Shown here in pieces: positions 1-5,437 of a stretch of 5,437 nucleotides of DNA. Origin of the DNA: Thermoplasmata archaeon (GTDB lineage Archaea; Thermoplasmatota; Thermoplasmata; Thermoplasmatales; Thermoplasmataceae); assembly GCA_021801305.1 (NCBI GenBank), contig JAJYYD010000162.1, positions 1 to 5,437 of the forward strand. The letters are read 5' to 3'. The notes below the pieces were generated by a model. The model was not told the DNA's origin, searched no databases, and saw nothing but the letters and a program-made list of their open reading frames with translations. The position numbers and the translations under genes are program-made. Every line of letters begins with the position of its first letter. Position 1 is the first letter of the stretch.

Positions 1-58
1 GAATCGTAACTGTCGCTGTATGAGTCCCGGTTAAAAGATTCAGTAACCATAATCCTGA

Positions 59-1186
59 TTGAGTAGAAGAGGAATGCATATTAATATTTCCCGGTTTTTC
101 CTGACAGGACTGTTGCAGGATGTATTATTTTCGCAAGCATTGTTGCACCAAAATCTTTATTACGCCAAACTCCTGCATGGCTTGATCTGTATACACCCTT
201 CTGGACTAACTCTGAGCAACAACATATTCCCCCTCTGTGCAGTTATCAGGATTGAGGGTGTTTTTCCGAAGAACATCAGGGTCTCAGACAGGAGGCATGA
301 ACCTGACACCCAGTTCATGCTGCTTGCTAAATCCGGTGAAAAGCTTCATTTTTACCTGAACGTCAAGTCCAAACTATCACAAGGAGAGGAGAACATGTTC
401 ATAGATTTCTGGACTAACACACATTCAGGAAGAATAATCAATATAAAGGAAGGCATAGTAGAGATGGAGGCCCCGGGGCAGATTCTGGACCTCGTTAACA
501 TGATAGACAGAGTTCCCCTCGCAAGAGTTTCGCCAAACATACTGAGAAACGGCCCTGATATCTATTTACGCCTGGAGTTCTGTAAATATTCCAGCACCGA
601 TGTTAGCAGCATTGTCTTCCACATGCTTGGCGACAATCCCCCGAATGCCACTACACTTGAATATTTTGGAGAGAACATCATAAACATCCCATTCCTTCAT
701 CACTCCAGACCGGACCTGGTCCTGCCTTTGCGGCACTTTACGTCGGTGATCACCATGTGGGAACCTGGTAACTTGCCCCTTTCATCTGTTTATAACGGAT
801 TTTTTCTCAATGACGGAGAATTTGTGCCGAAAATGCTTTCCAGCGATACAAATGACATACTCATAATAAAACCGGAGAGGGAGGAAATAAGGGGCGACCT
901 GAACATACTTTGCCATGACAGCGAAAGCGGACTGGCGGAGGTCGAACTTAAATCCGGTTATATCAGTGACCTGATGAATGAGGTATTCAAGTCATATTCA
1001 GGTCCACTGCTTTACGGCGGGGAAATCCATAATGGAAGTTCCATGAGGTATTACGTGCTTGACACAGACCTTGCCTCAGTCTTCCTGAAGGCACTTTCCA
1101 GATTCTGGCAAATGCCTGGAAATAGAGAGTTCAAGAATTATCTTTACAGGATTCAGAATCTTGAGGATTTGTTTAAAGGGACCTGA
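59..1186 (+). CDS. Hypothetical protein of unknown function, start uncertain
   Basis: I do not recognise this 375-residue protein and see no catalytic motif, nucleotide-binding loop, zinc-binding cysteine pattern or clear membrane helix. It is the only plus-strand gene here and converges on the flavoprotein gene. The frame opens just after a TGA at 56-58; possible starts are TTG 59, ATG 74, ATG 317 (residue 87) and ATG 395 (residue 113). Only ATG 395 has a strong Shine-Dalgarno-like run, purines at 382-391 with GGAGAGG at 383-389, though these bases also encode Gly-Glu-Glu. Roughly the first 50 codons are rich in TTG/TTA Leu and encode a Leu/Phe/His-rich stretch unlike the rest, so the N-terminus may be over-extended. 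From about residue 60 the protein has an ordinary soluble composition, with charged and alternating hydrophobic segments and a Lys/Arg/Asn-rich C-terminal helix-like tail. A long uninterrupted frame with normal later codon use supports a real gene; function is unknown. Confidence 0.55.
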   Translation: MSRRGMHINISRFFLTGLLQDVLFSQALLHQNLYYAKLLHGLICIHPSGLTLSNNIFPLCAVIRIEGVFPKNIRVSDRRHEPDTQFMLLAKSGEKLHFYLNVKSKLSQGEENMFIDFWTNTHSGRIINIKEGIVEMEAPGQILDLVNMIDRVPLARVSPNILRNGPDIYLRLEFCKYSSTDVSSIVFHMLGDNPPNATTLEYFGENIINIPFLHHSRPDLVLPLRHFTSVITMWEPGNLPLSSVYNGFFLNDGEFVPKMLSSDTNDILIIKPEREEIRGDLNILCHDSESGLAEVELKSGYISDLMNEVFKSYSGPLLYGGEIHNGSSMRYYVLDTDLASVFLKALSRFWQMPGNREFKNYLYRIQNLEDLFKGT

Positions 1187-1205
1187 ATGGAATAAAATTC
1201 CCTTT
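1175..1205. terminator. Possible hairpin between convergent genes
   Basis: AAAGGGA at 1175-1181 is the exact reverse complement of TCCCTTT at 1199-1205, giving a 7-bp stem with a 17-base loop that includes the TGA stop of the plus-strand gene at 1184-1186. The loop reads TTTTATT on the minus strand (1197-1191), 38 bases past the end of the flavoprotein gene. The position between two convergent 3' ends suggests transcript-end formation for one or both genes. There is no long T-run on the plus strand after the stem, so this is a weak call. Confidence 0.35.
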
Positions 1206-1234
1206 GATTGCTGCCCTGGAACATCAAATCAATA

Positions 1235-2275
1235 TCAGAGTCCACCAAAAACTTTCTTCTTCATGGATTTTGGCATCATCTTTGCAAGCAGCATGAGGTT
1301 TCCAATTGATCTGGACCCGTTCCTGTGCATCTTCCTGTGAAGATTGTGGTGCTTCATGAGCCATGGCCTGATCTCGCTGTCCCATCCGTTCTGGTACATC
1401 TGGAGGTCCCCGGCAGATATGGCGTTGCCGGCATATTTCCCTGTCCAGAATGCTCCCTGCAGGCCACCGGCTGTTGTATTCAGCACTGCATTCACCATAT
1501 CCCCAACGTAAAGCCTGTTTCCTTCAATGACCCTGTCGGATGGCCTTGAGAGCGGAATCTGGTGTGCCATTGTGTGCAGCATTTTTCCATCCACTTCCGG
1601 GAATTTCCTGGTAAACTTCTCAAGAACAGTTTTCGGCTGTTCTCCAGAAAGGGGATAATAACATACGCCTATCTTCCTTGTTGAGTCACTGTCTGCGAAA
1701 TCCCAGAAATATCCTCCGGGGGCCATGTCGCTGAACCAGAGTATCATCTGGAAATCATCCCTTCTTGGCAGTTCCCTTGTTTCCTCGTATGCAACGAGCA
1801 CATTGTTCCTGTCCAGTTTCTGGCCAAAAGTGGACTGGGGTCCGCTTGCCATTACTATATTCCTGCCCTCATACTCTTCATTGGCCGTTTTTACCTTATT
1901 CCCATCTACCGAAATGACCTGGGTTTCCATTTTTATGTTGAGTTCTCCCGCAAAATCCTTAGCCAGGTATTTCTCGTATTTGGTGAAATCATAAACAAGC
2001 CCGACCGGTTTGTCAAAGCTCAGGGAGATGCTCCTTCCCCTGTCGGTCTGGAACTTCATTGCGTAGATTTTTGATGCAACAATGCTGTCATCCGTGGGCA
2101 TGCCGATTCTTTTAACCCATTCCAGTGAGACTGCTCCGGTAGACCTGACAGGAAGCCCTATTTCCTTCTTTCTGTCCAGGATAATGTATGACTTACCGGC
2201 CTTCTTCAGTGCAATGCCGGCTGAAAGCCCACCTGTACCTGCTCCAACTATGACTGCATCATAATCCTTTTCCAT
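1235..2275 (-). CDS. Geranylgeranyl-reductase-family FAD oxidoreductase (short, divergent paralog)
   Basis: This 346-residue protein is a Rossmann-fold flavoprotein of the geranylgeranyl reductase family, whose archaeal members saturate isoprenoid chains of membrane lipids or quinones. Seen in the sequence: the FAD-binding GAGTGG (residues 11-16) after a first beta strand, Asp34 ending the second strand where the adenosine ribose usually binds, a family-like IGLPVR (39-44), a PGGYFWDF segment (186-193) matching the family's P-x-x-Y-x-W-x-F-P signature, and the second FAD motif LYVGD (255-259) followed by a Gly-rich helix start (TTAGG, 267-271). Departures: Ser45 stands where characterised archaeal reductases have a Cys after PVR, Ala194 replaces the signature's final Pro, and GDM replaces the usual GDA. 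The protein is also shorter than typical members (about 390-450 residues) and ends in a very basic tail (about 309-342) that could touch membranes. The family call is secure; the exact substrate is open, and it may not be the main archaeal lipid reductase. ATG 2275 is the only plausible start. Confidence 0.85.
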   Translation of the reverse strand: MEKDYDAVIVGAGTGGLSAGIALKKAGKSYIILDRKKEIGLPVRSTGAVSLEWVKRIGMPTDDSIVASKIYAMKFQTDRGRSISLSFDKPVGLVYDFTKYEKYLAKDFAGELNIKMETQVISVDGNKVKTANEEYEGRNIVMASGPQSTFGQKLDRNNVLVAYEETRELPRRDDFQMILWFSDMAPGGYFWDFADSDSTRKIGVCYYPLSGEQPKTVLEKFTRKFPEVDGKMLHTMAHQIPLSRPSDRVIEGNRLYVGDMVNAVLNTTAGGLQGAFWTGKYAGNAISAGDLQMYQNGWDSEIRPWLMKHHNLHRKMHRNGSRSIGNLMLLAKMMPKSMKKKVFGGL

Positions 2276-2286
2276 CTGATCAGCTA

Positions 2287-2314
2287 CTCCGGCTATTTGA
2301 AGCTGGTTAAAAAG
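2287..2314 (-). promoter_or_regulatory. Weak promoter and ribosome binding site candidate for the flavoprotein gene
   Basis: On the minus strand a T-rich, TATA-like CTTTTTAA (2314-2307) lies about 35 bases before the ATG at 2275, which would place transcription start near 2285. GGAG at 2290-2287 could be a Shine-Dalgarno element, but its 11-base spacing is long, and on the predicted start site it would fall at or before the first transcribed base. The TATA match is poor compared with those of the aIF5A and amidohydrolase genes, and the same T-run may belong to the upstream terminator. Readthrough from the agmatinase transcript remains possible. Confidence 0.25.
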
Positions 2315-2343
2315 ATTTTGACCGTTCCGGATTCAGGCCGGAA
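2309..2343 (-). terminator. Hairpin plus T-run after the agmatinase gene
   Basis: TTCCGG at 2325-2330 and CCGGAA at 2338-2343 form a perfect 6-bp GC-rich stem with a 7-base loop, starting 11 bases past the agmatinase stop codon. On the minus strand the stem is followed 11 bases later by TTTTT (2313-2309). This fits the end of the aIF5A-agmatinase transcript. Archaeal termination depends mainly on the T-run, so the stem may instead stabilise the mRNA 3' end. Confidence 0.5.
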
Positions 2344-2353
2344 GGCATATGAA

Positions 2354-3259
2354 TCATTCCTCAATGGTTCCTTCCCTGCTTCCTATGAAGTCCTGTATAA
2401 GTTTGGCAGCGAGCATGGAAGTGTTTCCGTTGTCGTAAACTGGTGTCATTTCAACGATGTCGAAACTCACGATTTTTTTCCCCAACCCGTTTATAAGGGT
2501 TCTGACATCAGTATCGGATAGGCCGTAAGGTTCCGGGGTCCCTACTCCCGGTGCAAATGACGGATCAAAGCCGTCCATGTCAATGGAGAAATAGACGGGA
2601 CCCGATATCTTCTCCCTTAACTGGTCCAGTACTTCCCCTATTCCATGTTTCATGACGTAACGGGCAGAATAGAAAGATACCTGGTCCATGAGGCCCGATT
2701 CCTTTTCCTCCTGGGAAGTTGACCTGGTGCCGATTGATGATATGCGATTTTTTCCAAGAATTTCAAGGCATCTCCTGGTTATGCACGCATGGTTGAATTT
2801 GCTCCCCATATAGGTGTCCCTGAAATCAGAGTGAGCGTCAATTATGACCATGTAAGCATCTGCAAGGTTTCTCACCATGCCGCTGGTAAGGGAGTGTTCA
2901 CCGCCAAGCATTATGGGAATCTTTCCGTCCCTGTAAAGTCTGGAGCCAACCTGTTGTACTGTATCAATGACCTCTTCTGCGTCCTCTCCAACCTCCAGAT
3001 TGCCAAGATCGCATATTGGAATTTCAGGAAAATTGACATTGTACCATGGATCATATGATTCCAGGTTGTCGTACGCATGCCTTATTGAATCGGGTGCCAG
3101 CCTTGAACCCCTGCGGTAGCTTGAGGTGTTATCAAATGGAACACCGAAAATCACGTACCTGGATTCGCTGTATGATGAATGTGCGTCCGGAAGAGTGGGA
3201 AGATAAAAAAGATCAGTCAGTTCTGGAACATTATCTTCCGTTTTCCCATTGCTTCCCAA
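2354..3259 (-). CDS. speB: Agmatinase-family ureohydrolase
   Basis: A 301-residue cytoplasmic enzyme of the arginase/agmatinase family, predicted to hydrolyse agmatine to putrescine and urea using two manganese ions. All six metal ligands are visible: His122 in GGEHS, Asp141-His143-Asp145 in DAHSD, and Asp227 and Asp229 in SIDMDGFDP. The GTPEPYGL loop (240-247) and Glu270 in DIVEMTP, the position that binds the guanidinium group in agmatinases, favour agmatinase over arginase or formimidoylglutamase. The N-terminal [16 protein letters not shown] (38-53) is also typical. Length is normal. The start is TTG 3259: it is the first usable codon after an in-frame stop at 3298-3296, and it has a well-placed GAGGT site; no ATG occurs before conserved sequence. 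The gene overlaps the last 43 bases of aIF5A in another frame, implying co-transcription and possibly translational coupling. Given this partner, it may supply putrescine for the spermidine used in deoxyhypusine formation, or process an agmatine-modified aIF5A directly, as proposed for a haloarchaeal homologue (from memory). Confidence 0.9.
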   Translation of the reverse strand: MGSNGKTEDNVPELTDLFYLPTLPDAHSSYSESRYVIFGVPFDNTSSYRRGSRLAPDSIRHAYDNLESYDPWYNVNFPEIPICDLGNLEVGEDAEEVIDTVQQVGSRLYRDGKIPIMLGGEHSLTSGMVRNLADAYMVIIDAHSDFRDTYMGSKFNHACITRRCLEILGKNRISSIGTRSTSQEEKESGLMDQVSFYSARYVMKHGIGEVLDQLREKISGPVYFSIDMDGFDPSFAPGVGTPEPYGLSDTDVRTLINGLGKKIVSFDIVEMTPVYDNGNTSMLAAKLIQDFIGSREGTIEE

Positions 3260-3606
3260 TATGATACCTCTGTTCCTACCTTTATCTTGTCCGCGTCAGC
3301 AGGATCAAACTGCATTACGAATGTTTCAAATGTGTCGCTGTCCATCAGCTGTGCCTCATTGTTTCCTATTGACAGGACCTGGGCATTCTTCTTTTCAATA
3401 ATGGGAACCTTCACCTTGTGCTTAACAGGGTAAACTACACTTCTTTTCTGTGAATCGAAGACACCGATAGCGACAATTCGTCCCTTGGCTTCCCCATGTT
3501 TTCCCGGCTTGGACATGGTGATTTCCATAATTTTGCATGGAGCGTCATCGATAAGCATGTATCTCCCGACTTTTAATTCTCTTACTTCGGCTTCTTGCCA
3601 GCTCAT
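3217..3606 (-). CDS. eif5A: Translation initiation/elongation factor 5A (aIF5A)
   Basis: This is archaeal IF5A, which binds the ribosome and helps peptide-bond formation at difficult sequences such as proline runs. From ATG 3606 it has 129 residues, the usual size. The N-terminal SH3-like domain carries the modification loop [11 protein letters not shown] (residues 32-42 from this start); the Lys in GKHG (Lys36) is the site of deoxyhypusine or hypusine modification. The C-terminal OB-fold domain follows from about residue 67 and includes [16 protein letters not shown] and the closing [15 protein letters not shown] three codons upstream (3615) could add Met-Asn-Phe, but the TATA box predicts transcription start near 3613, so ATG 3606 with a leader of several bases is the better choice. 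The factor needs deoxyhypusine synthase, not in this window, and its polyamine donor may come from the overlapping agmatinase gene. Confidence 0.96.
   Translation of the reverse strand: MSWQEAEVRELKVGRYMLIDDAPCKIMEITMSKPGKHGEAKGRIVAIGVFDSQKRSVVYPVKHKVKVPIIEKKNAQVLSIGNNEAQLMDSDTFETFVMQFDPADADKIKVGTEVSYWEAMGKRKIMFQN
3266..3270 (-). promoter_or_regulatory. Shine-Dalgarno site fixing the agmatinase TTG start
   Basis: On the minus strand GAGGT (3270-3266) lies 6 bases before TTG 3259, inside the aIF5A reading frame. It matches the 16S anti-Shine-Dalgarno consensus at good spacing. This internal-operon gene therefore appears to use a Shine-Dalgarno site, while the first genes of transcripts in the window appear leaderless or nearly so. 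Confidence 0.6.
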
Positions 3607-3626
3607 AAAGTTCAATACGGTGATAT

Positions 3627-3649
3627 GACAAGTATTTATATACTTTGTC
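3627..3649 (-). promoter_or_regulatory. aIF5A promoter: TATA box inside an inverted repeat
   Basis: The minus strand has TATATAAA at 3642-3635, a near-consensus archaeal TATA box, about 32 bases before ATG 3606. Transcription should therefore start about 25 bases downstream, near 3613, leaving only several leader bases. The box lies within an imperfect inverted repeat: plus-strand arm GACAAGTA (3627-3634) pairs with TACTTTGTC (3641-3649), differing by one extra base, around the centre TTTATA. A protein bound here would block TBP, so the repeat could be an operator. The TATA call is strong; the operator role is inferred. Confidence 0.7.
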
Positions 3650-3654
3650 CGGGA

Positions 3655-3670
3655 TTTTTATATTTATATT
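3655..3670 (-). promoter_or_regulatory. Second AT-rich, TATA-like stretch upstream of aIF5A
   Basis: The minus strand reads AATATAAATATAAAAA at 3670-3655, about 56 bases before the aIF5A ATG. It could be an alternative TATA box giving a leader of about 30 bases, an upstream element of the main promoter, or simply an AT-rich spacer after the amidohydrolase gene. It is less well placed than the 3635-3642 box. Confidence 0.3.
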
Positions 3671-3676
3671 CTTTGT

Positions 3677-3681
3677 AAAAA
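3677..3681 (-). terminator. T-run directly after the amidohydrolase stop
   Basis: On the minus strand TTTTT (3681-3677) immediately follows the TAA stop at 3684-3682. Short T-runs without a hairpin can end archaeal transcripts. Together with the strong aIF5A promoter downstream, this suggests the amidohydrolase and aIF5A genes are separate transcription units, though readthrough cannot be excluded. Confidence 0.35.
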
Positions 3682-4947
3682 TTAAGTGAAAACCTTTCCC
3701 TTCAGGCCTGTTTTGTCCACTGGAGAGGGTTTTCCTGTCTCCTTGAGGATTTTTCCGTCAACCATGACCATGCATATATTTGAAGGGTTGGCGGAATAGA
3801 CGATGCTGTTTACTGCATTTTCCTCTGAAACAGGGAATATGTTTGGCATTGACGCATCTATCATGATGATGTCGGCCTTCTTCCCTGCTTCGATGGAACC
3901 TGTGCTTTCATCCCCAAGAGACCTGGCACCGTTTACTGTTGCCATGTCAAGTATCTCCTGTGCCTTCATCAGCGAGGGGTTCCATCGTTCATTCTTTACG
4001 GACAGGGCCGAGAATTTCATGGCTTCAAACATATTCAGGGAGTTGTTGCTCCCGTTGCTGTCGGTTCCCATGGATATTGTAATGCCGTTTGCCATCATTT
4101 CCGGGACAGGTGGGACTCCGCCAACACCAAGCTTGAAATTGCTGACTGCATTCCACGAGACTTTTGTTCCGGATTTTGCCATAAGTTTAACTTCGCGGAG
4201 TGTAGCCCAGACAGAATGGGCTGCAAGAATGTTTTCATTAAGGAAGCCTATATCGGAGAGGTGTTCCACCGGCCTCTTTCCGTTATGCCCTTTCACAAAG
4301 TTGTAAACCTCTTCCCTGGTTTCTGCGAGATGGGTGTGAATGATAGTGCCATACTTTTTTGCAATTTCTGATGCCGAAGCGTATATATCATCTCCTGCAA
4401 CATATATCCCCTGTATCCCGACGGAAGGAGTTATTCGATCTTTTCCCCTGAACTCCCTGATGAACTGTTCGGCATTGTCAGGGGTGTCACCATCCTGGGT
4501 TGTGAATTTCCTGTCAAGCGTCACCCATGAAAGATAGCCGCGGATGCCTGAATCAATAACGGCCCTAGCTATGATATCTTCAGAATAATACAGGTCTGCA
4601 AATGAGGTAATTCCGTTGTTTATCATTTCGGAAATACCGAGAACTGAAGAATTGTAGATGCCTTCCGGAGTCCGCCCGGAGTCAAGCTTGAATGTCAGGT
4701 CAAGAAACTTCTGCAGGTCAACATCATCCAGCCTGTTCTTGAGATGTGACATGGCCACATGGCAGTGTGTATTGATGAAGCCCGGAAGAACTATGTTTCC
4801 ATCTGCTTCTATTATCCTGTCGGCATCGGTGGAAGTTTCTCCAATCTCACTTATCCTGTTGCCCTTTATGAGGATATTTCCTCTCTTGATCTCCCTTTTT
4901 CCGTTCTGGGTAACTATTATGGCATCCCTGATGAGAGTGCTTTGCAT
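3682..4947 (-). CDS. mtaD: Amidohydrolase, MTA/SAH/5'-deoxyadenosine deaminase-like
   Basis: A 421-residue metal-dependent amidohydrolase of the TRZ/ATZ group. Members closest in motif order deaminate S-adenosylhomocysteine, 5'-methylthioadenosine or 5'-deoxyadenosine to the inosine forms in nucleoside salvage. Seen: a small N-terminal beta segment (1-55) that pairs with the C-terminus, metal ligands His61 and His63 in PGFINTHCH, His206 and Glu209 in THLAET, His244 in AAHSVW, and Asp296 in GTDSNGSNN. The later KLGVGG (272-277) and the closing GSIEAGKKADI (350-360) fit the family. One departure is TKVSWNAVSN (261-270), where relatives usually read S-H-N-P-x-S-N: Trp265 and Ala267 replace His and Pro next to the substrate pocket. 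Start ATG 4947 sits about 26 bases after a TATA box, so the mRNA is probably leaderless. Its position beside aIF5A and agmatinase suggests disposal of methylthioadenosine from spermidine synthesis. The fold and metal site are secure; the exact substrate is not, and the symbol reflects the family only. Confidence 0.82.
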   Translation of the reverse strand: MQSTLIRDAIIVTQNGKREIKRGNILIKGNRISEIGETSTDADRIIEADGNIVLPGFINTHCHVAMSHLKNRLDDVDLQKFLDLTFKLDSGRTPEGIYNSSVLGISEMINNGITSFADLYYSEDIIARAVIDSGIRGYLSWVTLDRKFTTQDGDTPDNAEQFIREFRGKDRITPSVGIQGIYVAGDDIYASASEIAKKYGTIIHTHLAETREEVYNFVKGHNGKRPVEHLSDIGFLNENILAAHSVWATLREVKLMAKSGTKVSWNAVSNFKLGVGGVPPVPEMMANGITISMGTDSNGSNNSLNMFEAMKFSALSVKNERWNPSLMKAQEILDMATVNGARSLGDESTGSIEAGKKADIIMIDASMPNIFPVSEENAVNSIVYSANPSNICMVMVDGKILKETGKPSPVDKTGLKGKVFT

Positions 4948-4968
4948 ATGATGGTCATGGCAGGATCA

Positions 4969-4979
4969 TTTATATTTTT
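4969..4979 (-). promoter_or_regulatory. TATA box for the amidohydrolase gene, leaderless start
   Basis: The minus strand reads AAAAATATAAA (4979-4969). Its TATA core is centred about 26 bases before the A of ATG 4947, the spacing expected from an archaeal TATA box to the transcription start, so the mRNA should begin at or next to the start codon. No Shine-Dalgarno site precedes the ATG, in keeping with a leaderless message. Confidence 0.6.
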
Positions 4980-5009
4980 GACCTGAACTGAAAATGAATG
5001 TCATGCCTG

Positions 5010-5037
5010 AAAAAAGAGACGATCTGTGAACAGTTCA
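5010..5037 (-). terminator. T6 run and small palindrome after the membrane protein gene
   Basis: In the 127-base gap between the membrane protein and amidohydrolase genes, the minus strand carries TTTTTT at 5015-5010, 60 bases after the stop codon. Just before it lies a palindrome, TGAACAGTTCA (5027-5037 on the plus strand), whose single-base centre cannot make a good hairpin. The T6 run alone is a reasonable archaeal terminator; the palindrome may be chance or a protein site. The rest of the gap holds only the amidohydrolase promoter. Confidence 0.45.
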
Positions 5038-5074
5038 TCTTTTATCCCTTTTGCCTGGATTGCCTTCAGTACGC

Positions 5075-5437
5075 TTAGATAACTCCACCTTTTTTTAGCT
5101 GTATCTCTGTCTCCTTCATCTTTTTCTTTGCAAGATTGTCGGCGGATTTTGAGCTTTTTCTCACCGCAATTATCATGATGAGGATGGCAACAGATACCCC
5201 GAATATCTGGAGACCGTATCTTGAAAGAACATCAACTGCAACGAAAACAGCAACCCCAATCAATGCCCCAGCTATGACTGGATAGGGGAGGGCGTTGGCC
5301 CTGACAGAACGATCTTCGTCCTTTTCAATGAGGAATGAGGCTATGAAACCCACAACCACAAATGCAAATGTGATTAGCAGGAATGGATCGATCTTGAAAT
5401 GTGTGTCTGCAAGAGGCAGAGCAAGCTGGTAACCATT
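5075..5437 (-). CDS. Small multi-pass membrane protein, N-terminus beyond the window
   Basis: The frame stays open from the TAA at 5077-5075 to the window edge, giving at least 120 residues; the true start is outside. Three hydrophobic helices are visible, counted from the edge: about residues 18-37 (after FKIDP), 53-71 and 75-92. An acidic/basic loop (EKDEDR, 38-43) separates the first two, and a Lys-rich tail (93-120, with KKK and LKK) follows the third. By the positive-inside rule the tail is probably cytoplasmic. The GTG at 5359 is not a credible start, because it falls inside the first helix and coding sequence continues upstream. I do not recognise the family: there is no transporter signature, heme ligand pattern or proteolipid motif. 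The gene ends 127 bases before the amidohydrolase gene, which has its own promoter, so no functional link is indicated. Confidence 0.65.
   Translation of the reverse strand, partial: NGYQLALPLADTHFKIDPFLLITFAFVVVGFIASFLIEKDEDRSVRANALPYPVIAGALIGVAVFVAVDVLSRYGLQIFGVSVAILIMIIAVRKSSKSADNLAKKKMKETEIQLKKGGVI

Noticed and set aside
29..48. GGTTA/TAACC inverted repeat and TTAAAAG as a promoter for the plus-strand gene
   Set aside because: The 5-bp arms are easily due to chance and TTAAAAG is a poor TATA box; with an uncertain gene start there is no spacing to test it against.
2354..3259. Arginase or formimidoylglutamase instead of agmatinase
   Set aside because: The Glu270 context, the PEPYGL loop and the neighbouring aIF5A gene favour agmatinase, although substrate specificity cannot be proven from sequence.
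3607..3615. TTG 3615 as the aIF5A start, adding three residues
   Set aside because: It falls at the predicted transcription start, and the ATG at 3606 gives the usual family N-terminus and length.
3803..4306. Plus-strand open frame of 167 codons opposite the amidohydrolase gene
   Set aside because: It lies entirely antisense to a clearly conserved enzyme, with no family motif and a composition expected of a reversed coding frame.
4994..5029. Tiny plus-strand frame (11 codons, ATG 4994) about 22 bases after a TATA-like TTTATATT
   Set aside because: It is too short to support, and the TATA element is explained by the minus-strand amidohydrolase promoter.
1..5437. Mobile element, CRISPR, defence island or other accessory system
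   Set aside because: There are no repeats, transposase, integrase, tRNA or defence domains; the recognisable genes are core metabolism and translation.

Overview
The window looks like chromosomal DNA from an archaeon, most likely a member of the Thermoplasmatales or a close relative. The direct evidence is an archaeal/eukaryotic-type initiation factor 5A with an intact hypusination motif, a geranylgeranyl-reductase-family flavoprotein (a family typical of archaeal isoprenoid lipid metabolism), TATA-box promoters sited for leaderless or very short-leader mRNAs, T-rich terminators, and frequent AGG/AGA (Arg) and ATA (Ile) codons. The lineage is an inference from general resemblance, not a measured match.

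Layout: one plus-strand gene of unknown function (59-1186) converges on a block of minus-strand genes. Read in their own direction, from the right edge, these are a three-helix membrane protein cut by the window end (5075-5437), an MTA/SAH-deaminase-like amidohydrolase (3682-4947), aIF5A (3217-3606), an agmatinase-family ureohydrolase (2354-3259) that starts inside the aIF5A gene, and a short geranylgeranyl-reductase-like flavoprotein (1235-2275). Coding density is high; the largest gap is 127 bases, so no stretch over 300 bases lacks a gene. I see no tRNA, rRNA, CRISPR array, insertion sequence or integrase.

The central theme is polyamine and hypusine metabolism. aIF5A needs a lysine modified to deoxyhypusine or hypusine. 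Agmatinase makes putrescine, the precursor of the spermidine used for that modification, or may act directly on an agmatine-derived intermediate as proposed for haloarchaea. Spermidine synthesis releases methylthioadenosine, a known substrate of the amidohydrolase family encoded next door. aIF5A and agmatinase overlap by 43 bases and probably share one mRNA; the amidohydrolase and the flavoprotein appear to have their own transcription signals. The aIF5A promoter carries an imperfect inverted repeat wrapped around its TATA box, which could be an operator.

The most interesting items are that promoter repeat, the overlapping aIF5A/agmatinase pair with a strong ribosome binding site for a TTG start, the active-site departures in the flavoprotein and the amidohydrolase, and the unrecognised 375-residue protein with an uncertain start. 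I did not find a convincing new multi-gene system.
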